A DNA stretch of 64,000 bases from JAAFIW01 sp031414805 (GTDB taxonomy: Bacteria; Pseudomonadota; Gammaproteobacteria; Burkholderiales; Burkholderiaceae_C), in contig JANOQJ010000021.1 of assembly GCA_031414805.1 (NCBI GenBank), positions 1-64,000 on the forward strand. The letters are read 5' to 3'. Position numbers and translations under genes: made by a program. Below the pieces are notes generated by a model that was given only the letters and a program-made list of their open reading frames with translations, searched no databases and was not told the DNA's origin. This document shows positions 35,048 through 44,545 of this stretch, in pieces; the stretch's first letter is position 1, and every line of letters starts with the position of its first letter.

Positions 35048-35653
35048 CTAACCAGCCGCTGGTTCAATATGCTTGCCCGCCTCCCAGCCCTGCCCACCCA
35101 CCGCCTGCTGCGCCACCTGCAACGGCACCGCCTCCAGCGGGGTCGCCATGGTGTCGTTCCACCGGTTCAAAAACCCAAACATCGCCACCACGCCCAAAAT
35201 TTCGACGATTTGCGTGTCGCTCCAGTGCACTTGCAGCTGAGCAAACTGCTCGTCAGTCACCGCATTGGGCTGAGCCGCTGCCGCCAGCGCAAAGTCCAGC
35301 GCCAGTCGCTCTTTTTCGCTGTAGTGCGGGCTGCTGGCGTAGACCCAAATGTCGGCCAGCTTGGCATCGCTGACACCAAAGTTCTGCGCACCCAGCAAGG
35401 TGTGCGCCTGGCAATACAGGCAACCCGACGCCTTACTGGCCAGGTGACCAATCAGCCGGCGAAAACCCAGATCAACCTCCCCCTGCGGATCCATCACCGC
35501 CGCATTCAGTGTCGCAAGCGCTTGCGCCAGCTTGGGCTTGCGCTGCATCGTCAGCACACTGTTCGGCGTAAAGCCCAGCGTGGTGTGAAAAAAATCAAAG
35601 TGCGGTTTGAGTTCTGGTGTGGTTTCGGGCGGTAAGGGGGCGAGGCGAGGCAT
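35048..35653 (-). CDS. Carboxymuconolactone decarboxylase-family (AhpD-like) protein
   Basis: A 201-residue all-helical protein with the redox motif in SGCLYCQAHTLLGAQ (CxxC followed by His), as in AhpD-like alkylhydroperoxidases and peroxidase-related enzymes. It may reduce peroxides or partner a peroxiredoxin; none is adjacent. It ends just upstream of the toxin-antitoxin promoter region. Confidence 0.85.
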   Translation of the reverse strand: MPRLAPLPPETTPELKPHFDFFHTTLGFTPNSVLTMQRKPKLAQALATLNAAVMDPQGEVDLGFRRLIGHLASKASGCLYCQAHTLLGAQNFGVSDAKLADIWVYASSPHYSEKERLALDFALAAAAQPNAVTDEQFAQLQVHWSDTQIVEILGVVAMFGFLNRWNDTMATPLEAVPLQVAQQAVGGQGWEAGKHIEPAAG

Positions 35654-35774
35654 GCAGGTCTCCGGTGGGTATGAAGCTCAAGTGTCCGGGCAAGAGGCCT
35701 TATCTTGAATGCGGCGCATCAACTCACAGAGTGATTTGCAACGGCTGCCCAGTGCGTACAGCCGATTGGTTACT

Positions 35775-35832
35775 ACGTATTTGATAGCTGTTTGAGCAAT
35801 ATTCACTTGGGCTGGAGTTAGTTTTAACCAAC
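35775..35832. repeat. Repeat family A, copy 8 (intergenic)
   Basis: TTTGATAGCTGTTTGAGCAA followed by TATTCACTTGGGCTGGAG, ending 10 bp from the ligA stop. Confidence 0.88.
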
Positions 35833-35842
35833 GTTCGCGGCG

Positions 35843-37900
35843 TCATTGCCCCAGCATCGCCAACAACCCCGCCTCATCCAGCACCGCCACCCCCAACTCC
35901 GTCGCCTTCTCCAACTTGCTCCCGGCCTCGGCCCCGGCCACGAGATAAGTCGTTTTCTTGCTCACCGAGCCCGACACCTTAGCCCCCGCCGCCTCCAGCC
36001 GGTCTTTGGCTTCGTCGCGGCTGAGCGTGGGCAAGGTGCCGGTGATGACGAAGGTTTTGCCTGACAGGGGTTTGTCGTCTGCAGACGCCGCGGGCTCGCC
36101 CTCCGCCCAGGTGAAGCCGCAGGCCCGCAGTTGCTCCACCACCTCGCGGTTGTGCGGCTGGTCGAAGAAGGTGCGCACGCTTTGGGCGACCACGGGCCCC
36201 ACGTCGGTCACGCCCATCAATTCTTCCAAGCTGGCGGCCATGATGGCGTCGAGCTTGCCGAAGTGGCGGGTTAACGCCTTGGCGGTGCCCTCGCCAGCGT
36301 GGCGGATGCCCAGGCCGAACAGGAAGCGTTGCAACGTGGTTTGCTTTGATTTTTCTAGCGCGGCGAGCACGTTCCGTGCAGATTTTTCGGCCATGCGGTC
36401 TAAATTGGCCAGGGAACCCAGGCCCAGCCGGTACAGGTCGGGCAGGGTTTTGATGATGCCGGCATCGACCAGTTGCTCCACCAGTTTGTCACCCAGACCC
36501 TCCACGTCGACCGCGCGGCGGCTGGCGAAGTGCAGGATGGCTTGCTTGCGCTGGGCGGGGCAAAACAGGCCGCCGGTGCAGCGGTAGTCGGCTCCTTCCT
36601 CGCCATCAACCTGCTCGCGGGCGGCGGCGCTGTTGCACACGGGGCACTGGCGCGGCATGGTGAATAGCGGGGCATTGGGCAGGCGCTTGTCTGCCAGCAC
36701 GCCCACCACCTCGGGAATCACGTCGCCCGCGCGCCGCACGATGACGGTGTCGCCCACCCGCACGTCTTTGCGGCGAATTTCGTCTTCGTTGTGCAGGGTG
36801 GCGTTGGTCACTGTCACGCCGCCCACAAACACCGGTGCCAGCTTGGCCACCGGCGTTAGCTTGCCGGTGCGGCCCACTTGTATGTCGATGGCCAGCACGG
36901 TGGTCAGCTGCTCCTGCGCGGGGTATTTGTGCGCCACCGCCCAGCGCGGCTCACGGCTGATGAAGCCGAGTTGGCGCTGTAGCGCCAGGCTGTTGACTTT
37001 GTAGACCACGCCGTCAATATCGAACGGCAAGGTGTCGCGCAAGGCCCCGATGTGTTGGTGATACGCTATTAATTCTGTAGCTGCTTGAGCAGTATCTGTA
37101 CGGGCTGATACCGGAAAACCCCATGTTTTCAGGGTTTGGAGCATGTCCCAATGGGTCAACCACTCTGGGCCGCCTTCTGCGGTAGGTGTGACCTCGCCCA
37201 GACCGTAGGCATAAAAACTCAAGGGCCGCTGGGCGGTGATGTTCGGGTCAAGCTGGCGCACGGCACCGGCGGCGGTGTTGCGCGGGTTGATGTAGGTTTT
37301 TTCGCCTTTGGCGCGCTGGCGGTCGTTGAGCTGGTCGAAATGGTCACGGCGCATGTAGACCTCGCCGCGCACCTCGAGAACGGGGGGGCTCCCCGCCTCC
37401 AGCCGCAGCGGAATCTGGTGCACCGTGCGGATGTTTTGCGTCACATCCTCCCCGGTTTCCCCGTCACCGCGTGTGGCCGCTTGCACCAGCACCCCGTTTT
37501 CATAGCGCAGGTTGATGGCCAGGCCGTCAAATTTCAACTCGGCCACATATTCCACGGGTGGCGCGGAATCGGCCAGGCCCAGCTCGCGGCGCACCCGTGC
37601 GTCAAAGGCCTGCGCGCCGCTGGGCGTGATGTCGGTTTCGGTACGGATCGACAGCATGGGCACCTTGTGGCGCACCTTGTCAAAACCGTCCAGCACGGTG
37701 CCGCCCACGCGCTGGGTGGGTGAATCCCCCGTGAGTAGCTCGGGGTGCGCGGCTTCCAGCGCTTGAAGCTCCTGGAACAGCCGGTCGTACTCGGCATCGG
37801 GCACCTCGGGGTTGTCTTGCACGTAGTAGCGGTGGGCGTAGCGGTGCAGCAGGGTGTGCAATTGGGCAGCGCGTTGGGCTGGTGCAGAGGTGTCGGTCAT
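35843..37900 (-). CDS. ligA: NAD-dependent DNA ligase LigA
   Basis: A 685-residue essential ligase. Domains in order: Ia (YYVQDNPEVPDAEYDRLF), adenylation domain with nucleophile Lys in ELKFDGLAINLRY, OB fold, zinc finger (CPVC and later C residues in YRCTGGLFCP), helix-hairpin-helix region and C-terminal BRCT (GKTFVITGTLPT). The start at 37900 gives the standard length. A repeat-A element lies in frame in the adenylation domain and codes for ARTDTAQAATELIAYH, on a region that tolerates insertions. Confidence 0.97.
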   Translation of the reverse strand: MTDTSAPAQRAAQLHTLLHRYAHRYYVQDNPEVPDAEYDRLFQELQALEAAHPELLTGDSPTQRVGGTVLDGFDKVRHKVPMLSIRTETDITPSGAQAFDARVRRELGLADSAPPVEYVAELKFDGLAINLRYENGVLVQAATRGDGETGEDVTQNIRTVHQIPLRLEAGSPPVLEVRGEVYMRRDHFDQLNDRQRAKGEKTYINPRNTAAGAVRQLDPNITAQRPLSFYAYGLGEVTPTAEGGPEWLTHWDMLQTLKTWGFPVSARTDTAQAATELIAYHQHIGALRDTLPFDIDGVVYKVNSLALQRQLGFISREPRWAVAHKYPAQEQLTTVLAIDIQVGRTGKLTPVAKLAPVFVGGVTVTNATLHNEDEIRRKDVRVGDTVIVRRAGDVIPEVVGVLADKRLPNAPLFTMPRQCPVCNSAAAREQVDGEEGADYRCTGGLFCPAQRKQAILHFASRRAVDVEGLGDKLVEQLVDAGIIKTLPDLYRLGLGSLANLDRMAEKSARNVLAALEKSKQTTLQRFLFGLGIRHAGEGTAKALTRHFGKLDAIMAASLEELMGVTDVGPVVAQSVRTFFDQPHNREVVEQLRACGFTWAEGEPAASADDKPLSGKTFVITGTLPTLSRDEAKDRLEAAGAKVSGSVSKKTTYLVAGAEAGSKLEKATELGVAVLDEAGLLAMLGQ
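37061..37125 (-). repeat. Repeat family A, copy 9 (inside ligA)
   Basis: TTCTGTAGCTGCTTGAGCAG and TATCTGTACGGGCTGATACC; the core is perfect. It is read as VSARTDTAQAATELIA on the minus strand. Confidence 0.85.
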
Positions 37901-37995
37901 TGGAAAACGTCTGGGTGAAAGATGCCCCAAGTTTGCCCTGACTTCAAGAACGCACGAGCCTGCTGATAATCCGCCTATTGCCCACAGGAAGCGCC

Positions 37996-39204
37996 ATGAC
38001 CCCTGCCACCACCGAAGCCACCCCTACTCCTATTAGCGACGCCACCCGCGCCCAGCGCTGGCGCCTGGTGCTGGGCAGCGAGGCCGACGCCGCGTGCGGC
38101 GCGCTGGCAGGCCCCGCCTTGCAAATGGACCAAGCCCTGGCCGCACTGTACGAACCCCAAGGCCCCAACGGCCTGGCCAAACGCCAGGGTGGGCGCGGTG
38201 GCTCCGCACCCAACGTGGCGCGCTGGCTGGGCGACATTCGCAAATACTTCCCCGCGCAAGTGGTGCAGGTGATGCAGCGCGACGCGCTGGCGCGGCTGGA
38301 CATGCGCGACATGCTGCTGCAGCCCGAAATGCTGGAAACCGTGCAGCCCGACGTGCACCTGGTGGCCAACTTGGTGGCCCTGGGCAGCGTGATTCCGGCC
38401 AAAACCAAAGACACGGCCCGCATGGTGGTGCGCAAGGTGGTGGACGCGCTGATGGAAAAGCTCAACGACCCGCTGCGCAGCGCCATCAGCGGCGCGCTGG
38501 ACCGCAGCCGCCGCAACCGCCGCCCGCGCCATAGCGAAATTGACTGGCACCGCACCATCCGCGCCAACCTGAAGCACTGGCAGCCGGAGTACCGCACCAT
38601 CGTGCCCGAAACCCTGGTGGGCTATGGCCGCAAAGCCCGCCGCCCGCAGCGCGAGGTGGTGCTGTGTATTGACCAAAGCGGCTCCATGGCGCAGTCGGTC
38701 GTTTACTCCAGCATCTTCGCGGCCGTGATGGCCAGCCTGCCCGCGGTGTCGACCAAGCTGGTGGTGTTCGACACGGCGGTGGTCGATTTGACCGAGAAGC
38801 TGGACGACCCGGTAGAGCTGTTGTTTGGCGTGCAACTGGGCGGCGGCACCGACATCAACCGCGCGGTGGGCTACTGCGAAAGCCTGATCCGCGAGCCGCG
38901 CAACACGATTTTGGTGTTGATCTCTGACTTGTACGAAGGCGGTGTGGAAGCCAACCTGCTGGCCCGCGCGCAAAGCCTAGTCGGTTCGGGCGTGCAGTTC
39001 ATCACCTTGCTGGCCCTGAGCGACGAAGGCGCACCCGCCTACGACCGTGAACTGGCCGCCAAACTGGCTGCGCTGGGCGTACCCTCGTTTGCGTGCACGC
39101 CCGATGCGTTTCCGGGTTTGATGGCGGCAGCCATTCGCAAAGACGATGTGTCGGCTTGGGCGGCTGGGCAGGGGTTGGTGACGAGTCGGGCGGCGCCGCG
39201 GTGA
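37996..39204 (+). CDS. VWA-domain protein of the MoxR/chelatase-associated type
   Basis: A 402-residue cytoplasmic protein. The C-terminal half is a von Willebrand A domain with a full MIDAS metal site (DQSGSM, a GGGTDIN segment and LISDLYEGG). The N-terminal half is helical and basic (ALDRSRRNRRPRHSEIDWHR). Such proteins normally act with a MoxR-family AAA ATPase encoded next door; here ligA lies upstream and a gene remnant downstream, so no partner is visible. The start at 37996 has AGGA upstream. Confidence 0.85.
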   Translation: MTPATTEATPTPISDATRAQRWRLVLGSEADAACGALAGPALQMDQALAALYEPQGPNGLAKRQGGRGGSAPNVARWLGDIRKYFPAQVVQVMQRDALARLDMRDMLLQPEMLETVQPDVHLVANLVALGSVIPAKTKDTARMVVRKVVDALMEKLNDPLRSAISGALDRSRRNRRPRHSEIDWHRTIRANLKHWQPEYRTIVPETLVGYGRKARRPQREVVLCIDQSGSMAQSVVYSSIFAAVMASLPAVSTKLVVFDTAVVDLTEKLDDPVELLFGVQLGGGTDINRAVGYCESLIREPRNTILVLISDLYEGGVEANLLARAQSLVGSGVQFITLLALSDEGAPAYDRELAAKLAALGVPSFACTPDAFPGLMAAAIRKDDVSAWAAGQGLVTSRAAPR

Positions 39205-39235
39205 ATTCGCCATTCGCAAAGATGCCAGCTAAGCC

Positions 39236-39421
39236 TTCAAGTTGTCTGGCTTGAGCTTTGACAGCAAATTCAGTTTCGCAAGCTGCGTGGAGCTGGACTA
39301 TTCAGACACCTGGTTCCAGGTGCCACCCAAAGCACCCCACGGCCAGTGCCCCAAGCTGGGTGTGCTGCACGCTGTGTATGCCAAAGCGGCGTATACGGCG
39401 TACCAGGCGAGTGGGCTCTGA
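39236..39421 (+). pseudogene. Orphan C-terminal coding remnant
   Basis: From 39236 to the TGA at 39419-39421 a 61-residue frame with strongly coding-like composition reads FKLSGLSFDSKF... to ...KAAYTAYQASGL. An in-frame TAA lies just before it and no start codon is placed to use it, so it looks like the tail of a lost gene. The parent family is not recognised. The rest of the 341-bp gap (39205-39545) holds only this and a repeat-A copy. Confidence 0.45.
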
Positions 39422-39478
39422 GTAGTCATCGCACGAAACAGCTTCGTGTGTTGTATCTACCTCAGTAGCGACCGGTTT

Positions 39479-39541
39479 TTAAGCAAAACAGGCCTTAAGC
39501 CCTTGCAGAGACTGCTCAAGCAGCTATTGAATCAGTAGCAA
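39479..39541. repeat. Repeat family A, copy 10 (intergenic)
   Basis: AGCCCTTGCAGAGACTGCTC followed by AAGCAGCTATTGAATCAGTA, minus orientation, ending at the stop of the FG-GAP gene. Confidence 0.88.
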
Positions 39542-39545
39542 ACAC

Positions 39546-42500
39546 TCAGGCCCAGAAGTTCCCCGGCAGCAGATCAGGTGGCAGGCCAATGAGGGTCAGG
39601 GGGAGATTGCCCGCGCCACCCGTGACCGCAATGCTGCCGTTGGCCAGCCCATCGGCATCAAATACACCGCCATCGGTAATCGCAAAGTCAATGCGCAGCT
39701 TGTCGCCCACGGTTTCCATGCCTGTGGCGATGTTGTTCCAGATGCCGTTTGCGGTTTTGATCCAGTAGCCGTTGGGGTTCGCGCTGGCATCTACAAAGAT
39801 GCTGAAAGTTTCGGTTTGGCCTGCTGCGCCAATGGCGGCGTTGAAGCTGATGGGGTTGGGCAGGCTGGAGCCCGTGGGCAAACCCGTTGGTGGGGTTTGT
39901 AGCTGAAAGTTGGTGATCAAGGCTTGGTTGGGGTCGGTGTTCGTGACGCCCTTACTGGAATCGGCCACCACGGTTAGAAAGCGGTTGGCGGTGCCGGGCA
40001 AGGGTGCGGACACCACATTGGCCTGGTTCGTATCCAGCATGCCGTCGCCATTGCCGTCACCGGTCAGACCCGCGGGAGCGGGCGGGCGAACCAGAATTTC
40101 CTGTGCGTCGAGCACGCCGTCGCCATCGGTGTCCGGGTTGGCTGGCGACGGCTCCGGTGGGGGCGGGGTGGTGTTGATCACGATGGCTTTGTTAGCCCCC
40201 AGTGATCCGGCGGCTGCGGGTGCGGCCAGCGTGAGCACGGCGTTATTGCCCGCTGCATCACGAAGGGTGCCGCCGTTCAAGTCCAGGGCGCTGGTGCTGA
40301 TTTGATCCAGGTCGGCGGATGTATCACCGGCTTGCACGGTGTAGGTGAAGGTCAGCGTGGTGGTGCCAGAGCCGGATGTGTAAACCGCGTTGCGGTCGGT
40401 GGTACCGGTTTCCAGGGTGAGCGTGGGCGCACCGGTGACGATGACGGCTTCGTTGAAGGTCACGGTGAGGGCAATCGTGCTGCCCATGCCGTAAGTACCG
40501 TTGGCGGTGGTGGCTGTGACGGGGGCCACTGGGTTGGCGGTGTTCAGCTGCACCACGGTATTGCCAGCGGTGTTGCCGATCAAGGCGTCCAGGTCGCCGT
40601 CGCCGTCTATGTCTATCCAACTGGGGCTGGCAAAGCTGCCCGAATTGGCCAAGCCATAAGGATTGGTGATGGCTTCGCCAAAGGCGGGGCTCGTCGTACT
40701 GCCGGTGTTCAGTTGAACCACGATGTTGCCAGCAGCGTTGCCAATCCAGGCATCCAGGTCGCCATCGCCGTCGATGTCCACAAATCGGGGGGTGGCCTCG
40801 ATGCCCGCATCAGCCAAACCATAGGGGTTGGTGATGGCTGCCGCAAAAGCGGGGCTTGTGGCGCTGCCAGTATTCAACTGCACCACGGTGTTCCCAAAGC
40901 CGTTGCCAATCAAGGCATCCAGGTCACCGTCGCCGTCGATGTCGACCAAGCTGGGGCTGGCGTAGCTGCCCACATCGTTCAGACCGTAGGGGTTGGTGGT
41001 GGCTACGCCAAAGGCAGGGCTGGTGGCGCTACCGGTATTCAGTTGCACCAGGGTGTTGCCACTGTCGTTGCCTATCAAGGCATCCAGGTCACCGTCGCCG
41101 TCGATGTCGACCAAGCTGAGGCTGGCGGCGAAGTCCACATCAGCCAAGCCGTAGCGGTTGGTCGTGGGTGCGCCAAAAGCGGGAACGGCGCTACTGCCGA
41201 TGTTCAGTTGCACCACGGTGTTGCCAAAGCTGTTGCCAATCAAGGCGTCCAGGTCGCCGTCACCGTCTATGTCGACAAAGCTGGGACTGGCGTAGTTGCC
41301 CACATCGGCCAGGCCATAAGGGCCGGTGGTGGCTGCGTCAAACACCGGGGTGAACAGCGCACCTCTAGGGGCGGTGCCGTCAATCACGATGGCTTGGTTG
41401 GCACCTAGCGAGCCTGCTGCGCCGGGGGCAGCCAGGGTGAGGATGGCGTGGTTGCCTGCGGCGTCGCGGATGGCGCCGCCGTTCAAGGCCAGGGCGGTGG
41501 TGCTGAGTTGATCCAGGTCGACTGATGTGTCACCGGCTTGCACCGTGTAGGTGAAGGTGAGCGTGGTGGTGCCCGAGCCTGATGTGTAAACCGCGTTGCG
41601 GTCGGTGGTGCCGGTTTCCAGGCGCAAGGTGGGCGCGCCGGTGACGATGACGGCTTCGTTGAAGGCCACCGTGAGGGTGATGACGCTGCCTGCGCCATAA
41701 GTGCCGTTGGCGGTGGCGGCGGTGACGGGTGCTACCGGGTTGGCAGTGTTCAGTTGCACCACGGTGAAGCCATTGCTCTCGCCAATCATGGCATCGAGGT
41801 CACCGTCACCATCGATGTCCACCAAGCTGGGGCTGGCGTAAAAGTCCAAAAAATCGATCAGGCCGTAGGGGTTGGTGGTGGCTGCGCCAAAGGCGGGGCT
41901 CGTCGCACTGCCGGTGTTTAGTTGCACCACGGTGTTGCCACGATCGTTACCAATCAAGGCATCCAGGTCACCGTCACCGTCGATGTCCACCAAGCTGGGG
42001 CTGGCGTACAAGCCCACGTCTACCAGGCCGTAAGGGTTGGCGGTGGCCGCTGCAAAGGCGGGGCTGGTGGCGCTGCCGGTGTTCAGTTGCACCACGGTGT
42101 TGCCATTGCTCTCTCCAATCAAGGCATCCAGATCACCATCACCGTCAATGTCTACAAAGCTGGGGCTGGCGGAAATGCCCACATCCGACAGGCCGTAGGG
42201 GTTGGTGATGGGGGCAGAAAAGGCGGGGCTGGTGGCACTGCCGGTGTTCAGTTGCACCACGGTGTTGCCAAATTGCTCGCCAATCAAGGCATCCAGGTCA
42301 CCGTCACCGTCAATGTCTACAAAGCTGGGGCTGGCGGAAGTGCCCACGTCTGTCAGGCCGTAGGGGTTGGTGGTTTGCGCGGCGAAGTTGATCGGGCCGA
42401 TGAGTGCGCCGCGCGGCGCAACACCATCCACCACGATGTTGGCGTTGGCCCCCAGCGAGCCTGTTGCACCGGGGGCAGCCAGGGTGAGGATGGCGTTATT

Positions 42501-43646
42501 GCCAGCCGTGTCGCGGATGGTTGCGCCATTGAGCTTCAAGGCGCTGGCGTTGACCACGTCCAGATCTGCTGAGGTGTCGCCTTGGCGCACCGTGTAGCTG
42601 AAGGTCAGCGTGGTGGTGCCTGAACCGCTGGTGTAGGTGGCTGCCCGGTCGGTGGTGCCGGTTTGCAGGGCGATAGACGGCGTGCCGCCCGCCACGAAGA
42701 CGGCTTCGTTGAAGGCGATGGTGAAGGTGATGACGCTGCCCACGCCGTAGCGCCCATTGGCGGTGGTAGGCGTGATGGCAACAACCGGGTTGGCGGTGTT
42801 CAGTTGCACCACGGTATTGCCATCACTGTTGCCAATCAAGGCATCCAGGTCACCGTCACCGTCAATGTCTACCAAGCTGGGGCTCGCGGAGCCACCCACA
42901 TCGGCCAGGCCATAGGGGTTGGTGGTGGCAGCAGCAAACGCGGGGCTGGTGGTGCTGCCGGTGTTCAGGCGCACCACCGTGTTGCCATCAAAGTTGCCAA
43001 TCAAGGAATCCAGATCACCGTCACCGTCAATATCAACAAAGCTGGGGCTTCCAGACACGCCCGCAGTGGCCAGGCCGTAGGGGTTGGTTGTGGCCGCGGC
43101 AAAGGCGGGGCTGGTGGGGCTGCCGGTGTTCAGTTGCACCACGACGTTGCCAAAAAAATCGCCAATCAAGGCATCCAGGTCACTGTCACCGTCGATGTCC
43201 ACCAAGCTGGCGCTGGCAAAGCTGCCCACGTCTAGCAGGCCGTAGGGGTTGATGGTGGGGGCCGCAAACGCGGGGCTGGTGGCACTGCCGGTGTTCAGTT
43301 GCACCACCGTGTTGCCACGGTCGTTGCCAATCAAGGCATCCAGGTCACCGTCACCGTCAACATCCACAAAGCTGGGGCTGGCAAGGAAGCCTACATTGGC
43401 AAGGCCGTAGGGGTTAGTGGTGGCTGCAGCAAAGGCGGGCCCAGTTGCGCTGCCGGTGTTCAGTTGCACCAGGGTGTTGCCAACGCCGTTGCCAATCAAG
43501 GCATCCAGGTCACCGTCGCCGTCAATGTCCACCAAGCTGAGGCTCGCGGAGGCGCCCACATCAGCCAGACCGTAGGGGTTGGCGGTGGGGGCGGCGAAGT
43601 TGGTTGGGCCTGTGAGCGTGCCGTGCGGGCGGGTGGTATCTAGCAT
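39546..43646 (-). CDS. Giant FG-GAP/VCBS and Ig-like repeat protein with a choice-of-anchor U end
   Basis: About 1366 residues. I count 14 near-identical 55-residue FG-GAP/VCBS repeats (each with NPYGL and the calcium-loop DIDGDGDLDALIG) in blocks of 5, 4 and 5. Each block is followed by an Ig-like domain (SGSGTTTLTF, RDAAGN). Then come EF-hand-like DTDGDGVLD loops and a C-terminal segment (GYWIKTANGIWNNIA, LRIDFAITDGGVFDADG) like the choice-of-anchor U domain. This is a surface or extracellular adhesin type. Oddly there is no signal peptide: the protein begins inside what looks like an Ig-domain end (MLDTTRPHGTLTGP). ATG 43646 is preferred over GTG 43655. Confidence 0.85.
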   Translation of the reverse strand: MLDTTRPHGTLTGPTNFAAPTANPYGLADVGASASLSLVDIDGDGDLDALIGNGVGNTLVQLNTGSATGPAFAAATTNPYGLANVGFLASPSFVDVDGDGDLDALIGNDRGNTVVQLNTGSATSPAFAAPTINPYGLLDVGSFASASLVDIDGDSDLDALIGDFFGNVVVQLNTGSPTSPAFAAATTNPYGLATAGVSGSPSFVDIDGDGDLDSLIGNFDGNTVVRLNTGSTTSPAFAAATTNPYGLADVGGSASPSLVDIDGDGDLDALIGNSDGNTVVQLNTANPVVAITPTTANGRYGVGSVITFTIAFNEAVFVAGGTPSIALQTGTTDRAATYTSGSGTTTLTFSYTVRQGDTSADLDVVNASALKLNGATIRDTAGNNAILTLAAPGATGSLGANANIVVDGVAPRGALIGPINFAAQTTNPYGLTDVGTSASPSFVDIDGDGDLDALIGEQFGNTVVQLNTGSATSPAFSAPITNPYGLSDVGISASPSFVDIDGDGDLDALIGESNGNTVVQLNTGSATSPAFAAATANPYGLVDVGLYASPSLVDIDGDGDLDALIGNDRGNTVVQLNTGSATSPAFGAATTNPYGLIDFLDFYASPSLVDIDGDGDLDAMIGESNGFTVVQLNTANPVAPVTAATANGTYGAGSVITLTVAFNEAVIVTGAPTLRLETGTTDRNAVYTSGSGTTTLTFTYTVQAGDTSVDLDQLSTTALALNGGAIRDAAGNHAILTLAAPGAAGSLGANQAIVIDGTAPRGALFTPVFDAATTGPYGLADVGNYASPSFVDIDGDGDLDALIGNSFGNTVVQLNIGSSAVPAFGAPTTNRYGLADVDFAASLSLVDIDGDGDLDALIGNDSGNTLVQLNTGSATSPAFGVATTNPYGLNDVGSYASPSLVDIDGDGDLDALIGNGFGNTVVQLNTGSATSPAFAAAITNPYGLADAGIEATPRFVDIDGDGDLDAWIGNAAGNIVVQLNTGSTTSPAFGEAITNPYGLANSGSFASPSWIDIDGDGDLDALIGNTAGNTVVQLNTANPVAPVTATTANGTYGMGSTIALTVTFNEAVIVTGAPTLTLETGTTDRNAVYTSGSGTTTLTFTYTVQAGDTSADLDQISTSALDLNGGTLRDAAGNNAVLTLAAPAAAGSLGANKAIVINTTPPPPEPSPANPDTDGDGVLDAQEILVRPPAPAGLTGDGNGDGMLDTNQANVVSAPLPGTANRFLTVVADSSKGVTNTDPNQALITNFQLQTPPTGLPTGSSLPNPISFNAAIGAAGQTETFSIFVDASANPNGYWIKTANGIWNNIATGMETVGDKLRIDFAITDGGVFDADGLANGSIAVTGGAGNLPLTLIGLPPDLLPGNFWA

Positions 43647-43699
43647 GGTGGGCACTCCGGTGGTCGGGCTGAGGTGTACAGATAAAGCGGCGATCGCCC

Positions 43700-43745
43700 T
43701 GGTGTTTGCTGCTTAGGCAGCTATACTTTTTATAGCCCTTGTCTT
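43700..43745. repeat. Repeat family A, copy 11 (partial, intergenic)
   Basis: TTGCTGCTTAGGCAGCTATA followed by TTTTATAGCCCTTGTC, a diverged or rearranged copy in the gap upstream of the FG-GAP gene. Confidence 0.6.
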
Positions 43746-43846
43746 GGCTTACAGGTCTAACAAAATCCTAGACCTGTTACCTCTTGCAGACAATCCACGA
43801 AAACAGGTAATCTGCCATTCAATACGTACGTTGACTGGAGACCGAT

Positions 43847-44545
43847 GTGTCACTGAGCGATCCTTCCTGCCACGCCACGCCGCCACCATCTTTGGGTCGG
43901 GTGCTGGTAGTGGAAGACAACACGCCGATGTGGCATCGGTTGTCGCGCATCCTGCGCAGCTGCGGGGTGCTTGAGTCGGATATGCGGCACGCACCCACGC
44001 TGGCCCAGGCGCGGGGCCTGCTGGCGCAATGGCCTGCCACGCTGGCGCTGGTTGACATTGGTTTGCCCGATGGCAATGGCGCGGACTGGATTGCGCAGGT
44101 GCAGGCCAGCCACCCGCAGTTGCCATGCGTGGTGGTGTCGGCCTGGGGCGCGCCCGACACTATTTTGGGGGCGCTGCGGGCCGGTGCCGTGGGCTATTTG
44201 CTCAAGGAAGCAAGCGACGATGAAATGGGTCACTCGCTGCGCAGCATTGAGCGCGGTGGCGCACCGATTGATCCGTTTGTGGCCAAACGCATCCTGCAAC
44301 TCATCGCATCAGTGGCTCCTACCTTGCCAGCTGCCGTGCAAGCCACCTCACAACCGCTGAGCCCGCGCGAGCTGGAAATACTCGGCGGCGTGGCACAGGG
44401 TTTGTCCAACGGCGAGATTGCCGATTCGCTGTCGCTTTCCAGGCTCACGGTGGAAAGTCACACCCGCAACATCTACCGCAAGCTGGCGGTGGGTTCACGC
44501 ACGGCGGCGGTTCATCAGGCGCGACAGCAGGGGTGGTTGGGTTGA
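43847..44545 (+). CDS. LuxR/NarL-family response regulator
   Basis: A 232-residue two-component regulator: receiver domain with phospho-acceptor Asp70 (LVDIGLPDGNG), conserved Lys (GYLLKEAS), and a C-terminal helix-turn-helix of the LuxR type (LSPRELEILGGVAQG, SLSRLTVESHTRNIYRKL). It starts with GTG and its end overlaps the kinase gene. The divergent neighbour across 200 bp is the giant repeat protein, a plausible but untested target. Confidence 0.92.
   Translation: MSLSDPSCHATPPPSLGRVLVVEDNTPMWHRLSRILRSCGVLESDMRHAPTLAQARGLLAQWPATLALVDIGLPDGNGADWIAQVQASHPQLPCVVVSAWGAPDTILGALRAGAVGYLLKEASDDEMGHSLRSIERGGAPIDPFVAKRILQLIASVAPTLPAAVQATSQPLSPRELEILGGVAQGLSNGEIADSLSLSRLTVESHTRNIYRKLAVGSRTAAVHQARQQGWLG

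Noticed and set aside
40302..43643. Several Gly/Val/His-rich frames on the plus strand opposite the giant repeat gene
   Set aside because: Their repeats mirror the FG-GAP repeats on the other strand; no start signals or independent features.
39546..43646. Tandem repeat array considered as a CRISPR array
   Set aside because: The unit is 165 bp, codes for protein, and has no unique spacers between short direct repeats.
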